Shown here: piece after piece, positions 25,795-34,538 of the stretch
Position numbering within the stretch: the stretch's first letter is position 1
Layout: every line of letters begins with the position of its first letter
Assembly: GCA_016650125.1 (NCBI GenBank)
Contig: JAENWT010000004.1
Location: forward strand, 124,001 to 188,000
DNA length: 64,000 nt
Reading direction: 5' to 3'
Source: Thermoleophilia bacterium
GTDB lineage: Bacteria > Actinomycetota > Thermoleophilia > Solirubrobacterales > 70-9
Translations under genes and position numbers: made by a program
The notes under the pieces: generated by a model
Seen by the model: only the letters and a program-made list of their open reading frames with translations
Databases searched by the model: none
What the model was told of the DNA's origin: nothing

Positions 25795-27150
25795 TCATTC
25801 TCCCCCGGTCGGCGGCAGCCGCATCTCACTGCCGCCTCCATAGGTTGATCCCGAGGGCGGCAGCTTCATTTCATCCGTGTTGGTCATCGTCTCGTATAGA
25901 CCGAGCTGCTCGCGGGCGACCGCTCCGATCCGGCGGATGCCTTCGATGATCCGGTCTTCCTTGACCCCGGAGAAGTTCAATCGCATCGAGCTGGCACCGC
26001 GACCGTCGACGTAGGCCGCGGTTCCCGGTACGAAGGCGACGTTCTGGCTGAGCGCCTTCGCCAGCAGGTCTTCGGTGTTCAGCACGTCCGGCATCGTCGC
26101 CCAGATGAAGAGGCCGCCCTGGGGTTTGGTCCAGGTCGCGCCGTGGGGGAAGTACTCGGACATGGCGCCGATCATCGCGTTGCGGCGGTTCCGGTAGATG
26201 CCGATCAGCTCTTCGATGTACTCGCGCCACTGGCCTTCGGCGAAGTAACGGGCGGCGAACTCCTGGGTCAGGGTCGACGTGCAGAGGTCGGCCGCGCCTT
26301 TCCCGAGCACGACTTTCTCGCGGATCGGCGTGGGGGAGACGAGCCAGCCGATGCGCAGCCCGGCCGAAAGCACCTTTGAGAAAGTTCCGATGTAGACGAC
26401 ATAGTCCCCGCCGTCGAGGCTGTACAGGGTCGGCAGGGGTTCGCCCTCGTAGCGCAGCAGGCCGTAAGGGTTGTCCTCGATTACGAGGATCTCCTCCCGC
26501 CGGGCGATCTCGACCAGCCGCTGCCGGCGCTCGAGCGACAGGGTCGATCCGCCGGGGTTCTGGAAAGTCGGGATCGAATAGATGAACTTGGGGCGCTTTC
26601 CCTCGGCCGCGAGGGAGGCCAGGGTCTCCTCGAGGACATCGATCTTCATGCCGTCGTGGTCACATTCGATCTGGATGATCTCGGCTTCGTAGGAGCAAAA
26701 GGTCGGGATCGCCCCCGGGTAGGTCGGCGCGTCGCAGATCAGCACGTCGCCGGGATCGATCAGGACCTTGGTGATCAGGTCGATCGCCTGCTGCCCACCG
26801 GTGGTCGGGGTGATGTCGGCGGGATCGACGTTGGCGCCTTCGGCCGCCATCACCTTCGAAATCTGCTGGCGGACGCTGTCGAGGCCTTCGGTCGGGCCGT
26901 ACTGGAGGGCCTCGGCGAGCGAAGTCTTCGCGATGTGGTTCGTTACGCGAGTGAACATTTCGGCCGGGAAGGTCGAGGTGTCGGGCAGGCCGCCGGCCAG
27001 CGAGATCACGTCCGGGCGGGCGGTGATCGCCATCATGTCGCGCATCGCCGAAGAGCGCATGACGCGGGTCCGCTTCGCGAAGAGCGAGGCGTACCGCTCC
27101 AGGTCGCGGGACCTGGTGTGGGAGCGTCGGGGAGGTGGAGGAGCCGCCAT
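25795..27150 (-). CDS. PLP-dependent aminotransferase, LysN/Aro8-like
   Basis: Fold-type I aminotransferase of 451 residues resembling 2-aminoadipate and aromatic aminotransferases. It lacks the GntR domain of MocR regulators. Motifs include ISLAGGLPDTSTFP near residue 48, TTGGQQAIDLI near 115, IYSIPTFQNPGG near 190, EDNPYGLLRYEG near 223, the PLP lysine in YIGTFSKVLSAGLRIGW near 255, and SMRLNFSG near 398. The C-terminal tail holds two copies of an EM(K/R)LPP motif, and a third copy occurs in another frame just after the stop. It may supply amino acids for peptidoglycan or lysine metabolism. The specific substrate is not readable. Confidence 0.85.
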   Translation of the reverse strand: MAAPPPPRRSHTRSRDLERYASLFAKRTRVMRSSAMRDMMAITARPDVISLAGGLPDTSTFPAEMFTRVTNHIAKTSLAEALQYGPTEGLDSVRQQISKVMAAEGANVDPADITPTTGGQQAIDLITKVLIDPGDVLICDAPTYPGAIPTFCSYEAEIIQIECDHDGMKIDVLEETLASLAAEGKRPKFIYSIPTFQNPGGSTLSLERRQRLVEIARREEILVIEDNPYGLLRYEGEPLPTLYSLDGGDYVVYIGTFSKVLSAGLRIGWLVSPTPIREKVVLGKGAADLCTSTLTQEFAARYFAEGQWREYIEELIGIYRNRRNAMIGAMSEYFPHGATWTKPQGGLFIWATMPDVLNTEDLLAKALSQNVAFVPGTAAYVDGRGASSMRLNFSGVKEDRIIEGIRRIGAVAREQLGLYETMTNTDEMKLPPSGSTYGGGSEMRLPPTGGE

Positions 27151-27596
27151 CGTTCTATTCTCCCGGTATCAGCACCTTCGCCACAATCTGCCAGGCGGCC
27201 GGGATCGGCATTGCCATCGGGATGATGACCGGGACGACCGGGCTCGAAGGCTCGGCCCGCGGGCGCATGACCGTTCTCGCGGCCGTGATCGGCCTCCTCT
27301 TCGGCTACCTGATCACCTCGGCCACCGGCGGTACTGACGTGCTTGGGGCCATCGTTACAGCCTTCTTCGCCGGCTTCGCCTGTGCGGTGGTCAGTGGAGT
27401 GGTCGGTGGAGCCACCCGTCGCGGCGGCACCGCCGCCCTCGCCTTCCTCACCGTTTTCGGTGCCGTGGTGATCGCCGCGATCTCGGTGCTCTTCCCGCCT
27501 TTCGCGATCCTGCCCGCAGCCGGACTGGTCTGGCTCGCGATCGGGCGCCGCCGGCGTGCGGATCGCAAGCACGCCGGGCTGCGCGTCCTCAGGTAG
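27135..27596 (+). CDS. Small integral membrane protein, unknown function
   Basis: I do not recognise a family. The 153-residue sequence has about four or five hydrophobic segments (ICQAAGIGIAIGMM, MTVLAAVIGLLFGYLI, IVTAFFAGFACAVVSGVV, ALAFLTVFGAVVIAAISVL, ILPAAGLVWLAIG) and an Arg-rich end, so it is a cytoplasmic-membrane protein. The GTG at 27135 lies inside the start of the divergent aminotransferase gene, a 16-bp overlap; a later ATG at 27222 is possible. The phosphodiesterase gene follows after seven bases. Confidence 0.65.
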   Translation: MEEPPSFYSPGISTFATICQAAGIGIAIGMMTGTTGLEGSARGRMTVLAAVIGLLFGYLITSATGGTDVLGAIVTAFFAGFACAVVSGVVGGATRRGGTAALAFLTVFGAVVIAAISVLFPPFAILPAAGLVWLAIGRRRRADRKHAGLRVLR

Positions 27597-27603
27597 CAGC
27601 CGG

Positions 27604-29166
27604 ATGGAGCGGAAGCTCGTACTGGCCTACGTCGATTCGCTGCGGACCGACATGCTCAAACAGGCGATCTCCGAGGGTCGCGCCCCGACCTTCGGCCGCC
27701 TGATCAAACGCGGAGTCCTGGTCGAGGACTGCGTTTCCTCGTTTCCTTCGGTGACTCCGGTCGCTTCGGCCGAGATGGTGACGGGCGTCGCCGCCGACCA
27801 GCACTGGATCAGCGGCATGAACTGGTACCACCGGGTCGAACAGCGTTACGTCGAGTACGGATCCTCGCTCGAGGCCTCGCGGGCATTCGGCATCTTCCGC
27901 TCCCTGCATGACCTCGTCTACAACATGAACATGGCCCACCTCAACCCGGGCATCGAGACGATTTTCGAGACCCTCGACGACCGGCAGCTGCGTACCGCGG
28001 CGACGCCGTTCCTGATCTACCGCGGCCGGCACCGCCATCAGGTGACCCTCCAGGGGCTGACCGGAAAGGCGATCGAATCCGGCCTGGTCAAGATGGACTA
28101 CGGTACCTGGGGGCCGAAGGAGCTCTTCTACGGCGACCTCTATTCCTCGATGCCGGTTCCCTGCAAGCCGAGCTCGGTCCCGGGCCGGCGTGACAGCTAC
28201 TCGGCCTGTTGTGCCGCCGAGCTCGTTTCACGGAACCGCTTCGACTTCCTGCTGCTCTCGTTCCCCGACAACGACAACTACTCGCACCGCCACGGGCCGT
28301 CGGCTTCGGTGAACTCGATCGAACGGGCCGACCTGTGCATGGCAGAGGTGATTCGGGCGGCCGGCGGCCTGGATGGCTTCCTCACGGACTACGCGCTGAT
28401 CCTGCTGGCCGATCACGCCCACACCGACGTCGAAAAGCCGCTTTCCCTGATCGAAGGCATGGCCGAGAAGTGGCATGTGCTGCAGCCGTCCGAGGATGAG
28501 CCCGACGCCGCCGAGCTGGCGGTCAGCCCGACTTCCCGCGCTGCGCACATCTACCTCCTGGACGAGCACGACAACCCGGTGCGCCACCGGCGGGTGCGGG
28601 AACACGCCGCGACGATTGACGGCATCGAGCTGCTGAGCTGGCTCGAACACGAAGACGGATCCCCGGTGATCCGCACCGGTCCCGGCCTGGGAGGCCAGGG
28701 CAAGCTCGTAGCGGTGGCTGAACGGGACAGCAGGCAGATCAGGTTCAGCCCGGCCGGAGAGGGTATCGACCTCGGTGAAACGGTCACCGACCGTCGTGAT
28801 AACGCGTGGACCGTCAGTGGGGACCTCGAAGCACTGGAGGCGTCGGTCGAAGCCGGAAGGATCGAAACGCCCGAGTACCCGGACGCGCTCGGCCGCCTGC
28901 ATTCGGCCCTTCAGGCGCCGCACGCCGGCGACCTGATGGTCAGCGCCACGCTCGGCTACGAGTGCCTCGACTGGGGCGGAACCGCGCACGTAGGAGGAGG
29001 AAGCCACGGCTCCCTGCGCAAAGAAGATTCAGAAGGCCCATTGCTCTTCGTCAACTGCGGCCCGAAGTCAGCGGACGAACGGGACCAGTGGGGACTGAAG
29101 GACGTGGTCCCTGTGATCAAAGAGTTCTATGGCGTCGAAGCCCAACCACGTACCGCTCACGGGTAG
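27604..29166 (+). CDS. Alkaline phosphatase-superfamily phosphodiesterase
   Basis: Type I phosphodiesterase/nucleotide pyrophosphatase-like protein of 520 residues. It begins at ATG 27604 (MERKLVLAYVDSLRTDML), where Asp of YVDSLR is the usual metal ligand. SVTPVASAEMVTG near residue 50 holds the nucleophile Ser/Thr region. FPDNDNYSHRHGP near 220 and LADHAHTDV near 270 supply further metal ligands. No signal peptide is visible, so it may be cytoplasmic. The last codons (QPRTAHG) and stop lie in the left arm of a 329-bp inverted-repeat element, so the native C-terminus may have been replaced. Substrate unknown. Confidence 0.8.
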   Translation: MERKLVLAYVDSLRTDMLKQAISEGRAPTFGRLIKRGVLVEDCVSSFPSVTPVASAEMVTGVAADQHWISGMNWYHRVEQRYVEYGSSLEASRAFGIFRSLHDLVYNMNMAHLNPGIETIFETLDDRQLRTAATPFLIYRGRHRHQVTLQGLTGKAIESGLVKMDYGTWGPKELFYGDLYSSMPVPCKPSSVPGRRDSYSACCAAELVSRNRFDFLLLSFPDNDNYSHRHGPSASVNSIERADLCMAEVIRAAGGLDGFLTDYALILLADHAHTDVEKPLSLIEGMAEKWHVLQPSEDEPDAAELAVSPTSRAAHIYLLDEHDNPVRHRRVREHAATIDGIELLSWLEHEDGSPVIRTGPGLGGQGKLVAVAERDSRQIRFSPAGEGIDLGETVTDRRDNAWTVSGDLEALEASVEAGRIETPEYPDALGRLHSALQAPHAGDLMVSATLGYECLDWGGTAHVGGGSHGSLRKEDSEGPLLFVNCGPKSADERDQWGLKDVVPVIKEFYGVEAQPRTAHG

Positions 29167-29470
29167 GCAACCCAAGTCTTTAAACATGGATGTCCCGCAA
29201 GGGACCATCCCTGCCTTATGCAGAAGTCAGCGAGACTCGAATAGCGCGAAACCAACCGGCTGTTCGATTAATTGGATTCGCGCGCCATTGCGGTAGTCCA
29301 ACAATCGGTCTACCGCGGGGGGCGGGCAAAAACTGAATTAGGAGAACGAGCCTTCAGAGTTTTGCCCTGTCGGAGTCTCGCTGCGCTTTGCATAAGGCAC
29401 CGAATTTGCCTTCGGGCAAATCCGGTGTTTGCTGCAGTGAGAGGCCTACCCGTGAGCGGTACGTGGTTGG
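29142..29470. ncRNA. Nested inverted-repeat element, candidate structured RNA
   Basis: Outer arms of 27 bp (29142-29168 and 29444-29470) are perfect inverted copies. Inside, a second pair (29212-29238 and 29373-29399) matches in two 11-bp blocks. Local hairpins lie at 29188-29210 (loop GCAA), 29244-29283 (GCGCGAA-CCAA/TTGG-TTCGCGC), 29290-29316 (GCGGTAG/CTACCGC), 29324-29367 (GGGCAAAA/TTTTGCCC) and 29398-29427 (loop TTCG). No convincing gene is present. The arrangement would give a closing stem, a second stem and a three-hairpin junction. I see no RNase P, tmRNA or SRP RNA signatures. A fold-back transposon is the alternative. Confidence 0.55.
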
Positions 29471-29506
29471 CCTTGGGTTACTTCGGGCTCAGGTAAGGTC
29501 CGACGC

Positions 29507-30283
29507 GTGAATATTTTGTTCATCGGCGATGTCGTTGGAAGTGCGGGCCGTAAAGGCCTTGCGGCCGTCATGCCCGGGTTGAAGGAGAAATACGAGCCCG
29601 ATCTCACCATCGTCAACGGGGAGAACGCGGCCGGGGGGATGGGCATCACCGAGAAGACCGCTCGCAACATCTTCGACAACGGTGCCGACGTGATCACCCT
29701 CGGCAACCATACGTATCGCCATCGCGACGCTTACGATTTCCTCGATCAGGCCGAACGGGTGATCCGTCCTTCGAACTATCGCAAGGGCAATCCCGGCAAG
29801 GGTCATTTGATCGTCGAAGCCGGTGATATGACCGTCGCGGTGATCAACCTGAGTGGCACCGTCGGGCTGCGTGCGGCGCACTCGCCGTTCGACGAAGCCG
29901 ACGCACTCCTGGCCGACCTGGATGGCAAGGCCGACGCGGTCTTCGTCGACTTCCACGCCGAGGTCACCAGTGAAAAGGTCGCGCTCGGCTGGTACCTCGA
30001 TGGCCGGGTCGCCGCGGTCTGCGGAACCCACACCCATGTGCCCACCGCCGACGGCCGGGTGCTGCCTGGCGGCACCGCCTTCATCAGTGACGTCGGCATG
30101 ACCGGGGCCCGCGACAGCGTGCTCGGGGTCAAGAAGGAACAGGCGATCGAACGCATGCGGACCGAGATGCCGGTCCGGTTCGAGTCCGCCACCGAAGACG
30201 TCTGGGTCATGGGCGCGGCGATCGTGGTCAACGCGGCGGGCCTCGCTGATTCGATCGAGCCATTCCTTGTGCCCGCCGGTTGA
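29507..30283 (+). CDS. ymdB: YmdB-family metallophosphoesterase
   Basis: Calcineurin-like phosphodiesterase of the TIGR00282/YmdB family, some members of which hydrolyse 2',3'-cyclic nucleotides. The 258-residue sequence has FIGDVVGSAGRKGL at the start, VNGENAAGGMGIT near residue 37, ITLGNHTYRH near 63, FVDFHAEVTSEK near 146 and CGTHTHVPTADGRVLPGG near 170. All expected metal ligands (D, N, H) are in place. GTG at 29507 follows the structured element by 36 bases. The ABC ATPase gene overlaps its stop. Confidence 0.92.
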   Translation: MNILFIGDVVGSAGRKGLAAVMPGLKEKYEPDLTIVNGENAAGGMGITEKTARNIFDNGADVITLGNHTYRHRDAYDFLDQAERVIRPSNYRKGNPGKGHLIVEAGDMTVAVINLSGTVGLRAAHSPFDEADALLADLDGKADAVFVDFHAEVTSEKVALGWYLDGRVAAVCGTHTHVPTADGRVLPGGTAFISDVGMTGARDSVLGVKKEQAIERMRTEMPVRFESATEDVWVMGAAIVVNAAGLADSIEPFLVPAG

Positions 30284-31005
30284 TGGCTGACGCTCCGAAG
30301 CAGGCGCTGACCGCCTCCGGCATCGTTAAGCGCTTCGGCGACCGCGAGGCCCTGCGTGACATCGCCTTCGGAGTCGGCGCCGGCGAGGTGGTGGCGGTGA
30401 TCGGCCCGAACGGGGCCGGCAAGACGACGCTGCTCTCGATTCTGGCCGGCATCTCCGCGCCCGACCAGGGATCGGTTCAGGCCGAAGGCGGCGGGGTCGG
30501 GTGGGTGCCACAGCAGGCGGCGATCTACCGGCGGCTCACGGTCACCGAGAACCTGCTGCTCTTCGCCCGGCTCCAGGGCCACGCCGATCCGCAAGCGAAG
30601 GTCGAGGAGATGCTCGAGCTGACCGGCCTCGCCGAGCGGCGGGGCGACCAGGCGGGCAAGCTCTCGGGCGGCAACCAGCAGCGCATCAACATCGCGATCG
30701 GCCTGATGGCCGACCCGTCGGTGATGTTGCTCGACGAGCCGAGCGTCGGGCTCGACCCGGCCCAGCGGGCACGGCTCTGGCAGTTCATCCTCGGGCTGGT
30801 CTCCTCCGGCACGGCGGTCGTATTCTCGACCCACGACATCCAGGAGGCCGAGCGTTACGCCGAGCGCATCTTCGTCGTCGCCGACGGCAGTGGGATCTTT
30901 GACGGCACCGCGGCCGAGCTGCGCGACGCGGTCGTCACGCCGAACGGCTCCGGAGTCGACCTCGAGTCCTCCTTCCTCGCCTTCCTCAAGAAAGCCGGCC
31001 ACTGA
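30283..31005 (+). CDS. ABC exporter ATP-binding protein
   Basis: ATPase of an ABC-2 type exporter, 240 residues. Walker A GPNGAGKTT lies near residue 39, the signature is the LSGGNQQR variant near 128, Walker B VMLLDEPSVGLD near 147 and the switch FSTHDIQEAER near 184. I chose ATG at 30283, which shares one base with the ymdB stop. The membrane partner follows with a one-base overlap. Substrate unknown; possibilities include lipids or peptides. Confidence 0.92.
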   Translation: MADAPKQALTASGIVKRFGDREALRDIAFGVGAGEVVAVIGPNGAGKTTLLSILAGISAPDQGSVQAEGGGVGWVPQQAAIYRRLTVTENLLLFARLQGHADPQAKVEEMLELTGLAERRGDQAGKLSGGNQQRINIAIGLMADPSVMLLDEPSVGLDPAQRARLWQFILGLVSSGTAVVFSTHDIQEAERYAERIFVVADGSGIFDGTAAELRDAVVTPNGSGVDLESSFLAFLKKAGH

Positions 31006-32348
31006 TGCGCTGGCTGCTGCTCAAGGACCTGCAGATCCTCCGCCGCTCGCCGCTGCAGCTGGCATTGCTGGTGATCTACCCGATCGCGATCGCGCTCCTG
31101 GTGGGTTTCGCCCTGACCCGCGGCCTCGAGAAATCGACGGTCGCGCTTTACAATGCACTCCCGGCCGGCGCCGGTCTCGGATTCGCCGGTGAAGAGGTCA
31201 ATGGCGACGAGATCCGCGACCGACTGTGCGACCGGGTCGACTGCATCGAAGCCGACAGCCGGGCGCAGGCGAAAGACCTGGTCGAGTCAGGTGAAGCCAC
31301 CGCGGCCGTGATCGTGCCGGAGGACCTCAACGACAAGATCAAGTCGCTGGCCTCGTTCAACCCACAGAACCCCGAGATCGAGGTGGTGGTCAACGGATCG
31401 AGCGCCGTCGAGAACCAGATCGTCGACGACCAGATCGAAGCCCTGCGATCCCAGGCCAACCAGTTGATCGCCCAGCGGCTGGCCGAAGGTGGTCGCGAGT
31501 ACATCCAGCTGATCCGGGACGGCGGCAGTTTCAACGTGCTCGGGCAGGACCTCGAGGTGCTCGGCCTCAAGAAGAGTGGACAGACCCTCAAAGAGGTCCG
31601 GCAGAAGACCAGAGACCCGGCCGACCGGGAAGAGCTCGAGCGGGTGATCAAATTCGCCGGCCTCGCCACCGAGAACCTGGATCTCGCCGATCCCCTGCTG
31701 GGTGCGATCGCCCAGCCGATCAGGGTCCGGAAGACAGAGGTCGGAAACGAAGCACCGAGCCTCGACACCTTTGCGGTCGCCGTGACCGCGACCTTCGCGC
31801 TGATGTTCGTGACCCTGCTGCTGGTGGCAGGCTCGCTGGCGCTTGAGAAGGAGGAAAACGCTTTCACCCGTCTGACCGCCGGCCTGGTCACCCGCGCCCA
31901 GATCCTCCTGGGGAAACTCGGCCTCGGAATCGTGGTCGGAACGGTTGTCGTGTTGATCCTCCTGGCCGGTCTTTCCCTCTTCGTGACCGTCCAGTGGAGC
32001 CGGGCGCCGATCTGGATACTCGCGGCAATCCTCGGAGCGGCCGCCTTTGCCGCGGTCGGCGCTGCCCTGGGGGCAGCGGCCCGGGAAGTGCGCGCCGCGA
32101 CCCTGGCCGCGGTGATGATCTGCCTGCCGTTCGCCCTGCTTTCCCTGGTTCCCGATGATGCGGTCGGGCCGGCGATCGAAACCGTGATCTCGATCGTGAC
32201 TGCGGTCTTCCCCTTCCGCCCGTCGCTCGACGCGCTGACCGGGGGACTCGAGCTGGCGGGCCCTTCGGTCTGGATGCCGATGCTCCATCTGGTGATCCTT
32301 ACCGCCGCCTACGGCGCCCTGGCCCGGCTGGCGCTTCGCCGCTTTTGA
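31005..32348 (+). CDS. ABC-2 type exporter permease
   Basis: Membrane partner of the preceding ATPase, 447 residues. One N-terminal helix (LQLALLVIYPIAIALLVGFAL) is followed by a soluble domain of about 230 residues, then five or six helices from TFALMFVTLLLVAGSLAL to the end. This is the layout of ABC-2 permeases with a large extracytoplasmic loop. ATG at 31005 overlaps the ATPase stop. A hairpin repeat (copy B) starts nine bases after its stop. Confidence 0.88.
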   Translation: MRWLLLKDLQILRRSPLQLALLVIYPIAIALLVGFALTRGLEKSTVALYNALPAGAGLGFAGEEVNGDEIRDRLCDRVDCIEADSRAQAKDLVESGEATAAVIVPEDLNDKIKSLASFNPQNPEIEVVVNGSSAVENQIVDDQIEALRSQANQLIAQRLAEGGREYIQLIRDGGSFNVLGQDLEVLGLKKSGQTLKEVRQKTRDPADREELERVIKFAGLATENLDLADPLLGAIAQPIRVRKTEVGNEAPSLDTFAVAVTATFALMFVTLLLVAGSLALEKEENAFTRLTAGLVTRAQILLGKLGLGIVVGTVVVLILLAGLSLFVTVQWSRAPIWILAAILGAAAFAAVGAALGAAAREVRAATLAAVMICLPFALLSLVPDDAVGPAIETVISIVTAVFPFRPSLDALTGGLELAGPSVWMPMLHLVILTAAYGALARLALRRF

Positions 32349-32356
32349 GCACCCCT

Positions 32357-32442
32357 CCGCGGCGCCTGGAATCGATTGTCGGCTCGAACGGGCTACCAGC
32401 CCGTCCTCGGCGCCAATCGATCCCATGCATCCACGGATGGCA
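32357..32442. repeat. Structured hairpin repeat, copy B
   Basis: Second copy of the element at 9438-9525. Outer arms TCGATTG (32372-32378) and CAATCGA (32414-32420) and inner arms CGGGC (32389-32393) and GCCCG (32399-32403) pair. Compared with copy A both sides of the outer stem changed together. A third small hairpin ATCC-AC-GGAT follows at 32430-32439. It lies just after one operon and just before hemB, like copy A before parA. Confidence 0.75.
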
Positions 32443-32461
32443 GCTCAAATGCGACAATCTC

Positions 32462-32467
32462 TAGACT
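32462..32467 (+). promoter_or_regulatory. -10 hexamer of leaderless hemB
   Basis: TAGACT (TANNNT type) ends eight bases before the hemB ATG, which predicts transcription starting at or near the start codon. No Shine-Dalgarno is visible. Confidence 0.45.
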
Positions 32468-32475
32468 GGACCGGT

Positions 32476-33447
32476 ATGAGTTTTCCTGCGACCCGCCTGC
32501 GGCGACTTCGTCGGACGCCGGCCCTGCGTGGCCTGGTCCGCGAGACCCACCTTTCGCCAAGCGACTTGATTCAGCCTCTCTTTGTGACCGCCGGTGCAGG
32601 CGTCCGGGAGGAGATCTCCGCGATGCCGGGCATCTCCCGGTTTTCGATCTCCGAGCTGGTCGAAGAGGCCGGCGCGGTTCATGAGGCCGGCGTAGCCGGG
32701 ATTTTGCTCTTCGGCATTCCCGGCGACAAGGACGAAGCCGGATCGGGCGCCTATGACGACGAAGGCATCGTGCAGATGGCGGTGCGCGCAATCAAGGACG
32801 CCCACCCCGACCTGACCGTGATCACCGATGTCTGCCTCTGCGAATACACCTCGCACGGGCAGTGCGGCTTCATCCGTGACGGCGAGGTCGACAACGATGT
32901 GACCGTCGAACTGCTGTCGAAGACCGCGATCTCCCACGCCGAGGCCGGTGCCGACATCGTCGCGCCGAGCGACATGATGGACGGCCGGGTCGGCTCGATC
33001 CGCTTCCAGCTCGACGAGGAGGGCCACAGCGACGTCGCGATCATTTCCTACGCCGCCAAATACTCCTCGGCTTTCTACGGACCCTTCCGCGAGGCGGCCG
33101 ATTCGGCGCCGCAGGTAGGCGACCGCCACGGCTATCAGATGGATCCCGCCAACGGCGACGAAGCGATCCGCGAGGCCCGGCTCGATCTCGAAGAAGGGGC
33201 GGACGCCCTGATGATCAAGCCGGCCAGCCACTACCTCGACATCGTGCGGCGGGTGAAGGACGACACCGGAGCCCCGGTCGCCGCCTACCAGGTGTCGGGC
33301 GAATACTCGATGCTGAAAGCGGCCTCGGCCAACGGCTGGCTCGACGAGCAACGATCGGCGACCGAGGCCCTCGTCTCGATGAAGCGCGCCGGAGCAGATT
33401 TCATTGTCACCTACTACGCCAAGGAGGCAGCCCCGTGGCTGGCTTGA
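32476..33447 (+). CDS. hemB: Delta-aminolevulinic acid dehydratase (porphobilinogen synthase)
   Basis: Condenses two 5-aminolevulinate molecules to porphobilinogen. The 323-residue protein has RLRRLRRTPALRGLVRET near the start, the metal-binding DVCLCEYTSHGQCGF near residue 117, the Schiff-base lysine region IISYAAKYSSAFYGPFR near 191, and MIKPASHYLDIVR near 245 with the second active-site Lys. I chose ATG at 32476, where family similarity begins; the message looks leaderless. It overlaps the siroheme decarboxylase gene by 13 bases. Confidence 0.97.
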   Translation: MSFPATRLRRLRRTPALRGLVRETHLSPSDLIQPLFVTAGAGVREEISAMPGISRFSISELVEEAGAVHEAGVAGILLFGIPGDKDEAGSGAYDDEGIVQMAVRAIKDAHPDLTVITDVCLCEYTSHGQCGFIRDGEVDNDVTVELLSKTAISHAEAGADIVAPSDMMDGRVGSIRFQLDEEGHSDVAIISYAAKYSSAFYGPFREAADSAPQVGDRHGYQMDPANGDEAIREARLDLEEGADALMIKPASHYLDIVRRVKDDTGAPVAAYQVSGEYSMLKAASANGWLDEQRSATEALVSMKRAGADFIVTYYAKEAAPWLA

Positions 33448-34538
33448 GCAGGTCCGCGCCATCGGCGCCGAAGTTGAAGGTGCGTGCCCGAGAAGGTGGC
33501 GCCGCGATCGATCTGGATGACGTAGACAAGCGGCTGATGAACGTGCTGCAGTCCGGCTTCCCGCTGGTGCGGGAGCCGTTCGCCGTGATGGCCGGCGAGG
33601 CCGGGATCTCGCTCAGCGAGACGCTTCAGCGCACCAACCGGCTGCTCGAGAACCGGATCATCCGGGAGATCACCCCGATTTTCGACACCCGGGCGCTCGG
33701 CTACAGCTCGACGCTGGTCGCGGCCAAGGTCGATTCGGAAAACCCCCAGCGGGCTGCCGCGGTGGTCAACGCCCATCCCGGCGTTTCACACAACTACCTG
33801 CGGAACCACGACTTCAACCTCTGGTTCACGATCGCCACGCCTCCGGACTCGAAGCTCGGCCTTGAAACCTCGCTTGAACGGCTGATGGATGAAGCCGGCG
33901 CCGAATCGATGCGCCAGCTGCCGACGCTCACCCTCTTCAAGATCAACATGAACCTCGAGATGGAGGGCGGCACCGACGCCCTGTCCTCGACCGTGGAAGC
34001 CGTGCCGCCGCGGGAGATCGAGCCGCAGCCGTACGACGACACCGACATCGCCGTGATCAAGGCGCTCCAGGGTCCGATGGCCGCGATCCCTTACCCGTTC
34101 GACGCCGCGGCCGAAGAAGTCGGCATGACCATCGACGACTTTCTCGCGCACCTCGAAGGCATGAAGGAGCGCCACCTGCTGCGCCGCGTCGCCGCGATCC
34201 TCTTCCACCGCCGGGCCGGATTCTCGGCCAACGGCATGGGCGTCTGGAGGGTGCCGGAAGAGGACATCGACACGGTCGGACGCCGGATGGCCTCCTTCCG
34301 AGGCATCTCCCACTGCTACCAGCGCCCGACCTACGAGGACTGGCCCTACAGCGTCTTCACCATGGCCCACGGCCGCTCGAAGGAAGAGTGCGACGCGATC
34401 CTCGACTCGATCGCCGAGGACTGTGGCATGGGCCCGGACGATCGCGCCACCCTCTATTCCTCGACCGAGTACAAGAAGATCCGCCTGCGTTACTTCACCG
34501 ACGACTACCGTCAATGGGAAGAGGCTCATGGCGCCTGA
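33435..34538 (+). CDS. ahbAB: Fused siroheme decarboxylase AhbA-AhbB
   Basis: Two AsnC/Lrp-like halves in one 367-residue chain. Each has a winged-helix segment (DVDKRLMNVLQSGFPLV near residue 27; DTDIAVIKALQGPMAAI near 197) followed by a ligand domain. The second half carries the siroheme decarboxylase pattern GISHCYQRPTYEDWPYSVF near 290. AhbA and AhbB normally form a heterodimer that removes two acetate carboxyls from siroheme on the alternative heme or heme d1 routes. Location between hemB and hemL supports a role in tetrapyrrole synthesis rather than amino-acid regulation. GTG at 33435 overlaps hemB. Confidence 0.85.
   Translation: MAGLSRSAPSAPKLKVRAREGGAAIDLDDVDKRLMNVLQSGFPLVREPFAVMAGEAGISLSETLQRTNRLLENRIIREITPIFDTRALGYSSTLVAAKVDSENPQRAAAVVNAHPGVSHNYLRNHDFNLWFTIATPPDSKLGLETSLERLMDEAGAESMRQLPTLTLFKINMNLEMEGGTDALSSTVEAVPPREIEPQPYDDTDIAVIKALQGPMAAIPYPFDAAAEEVGMTIDDFLAHLEGMKERHLLRRVAAILFHRRAGFSANGMGVWRVPEEDIDTVGRRMASFRGISHCYQRPTYEDWPYSVFTMAHGRSKEECDAILDSIAEDCGMGPDDRATLYSSTEYKKIRLRYFTDDYRQWEEAHGA

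Noticed and set aside
29142-29470. Identity of the inverted-repeat element as RNase P RNA, tmRNA or SRP RNA
   Set aside because: None of the conserved core sequences I know for those RNAs is present, and no tRNA-like end is visible.
31287-32426. 379-codon minus-strand frame opposite the ABC-2 permease
   Set aside because: It is a shadow of a well-supported permease with membrane helices on the plus strand.
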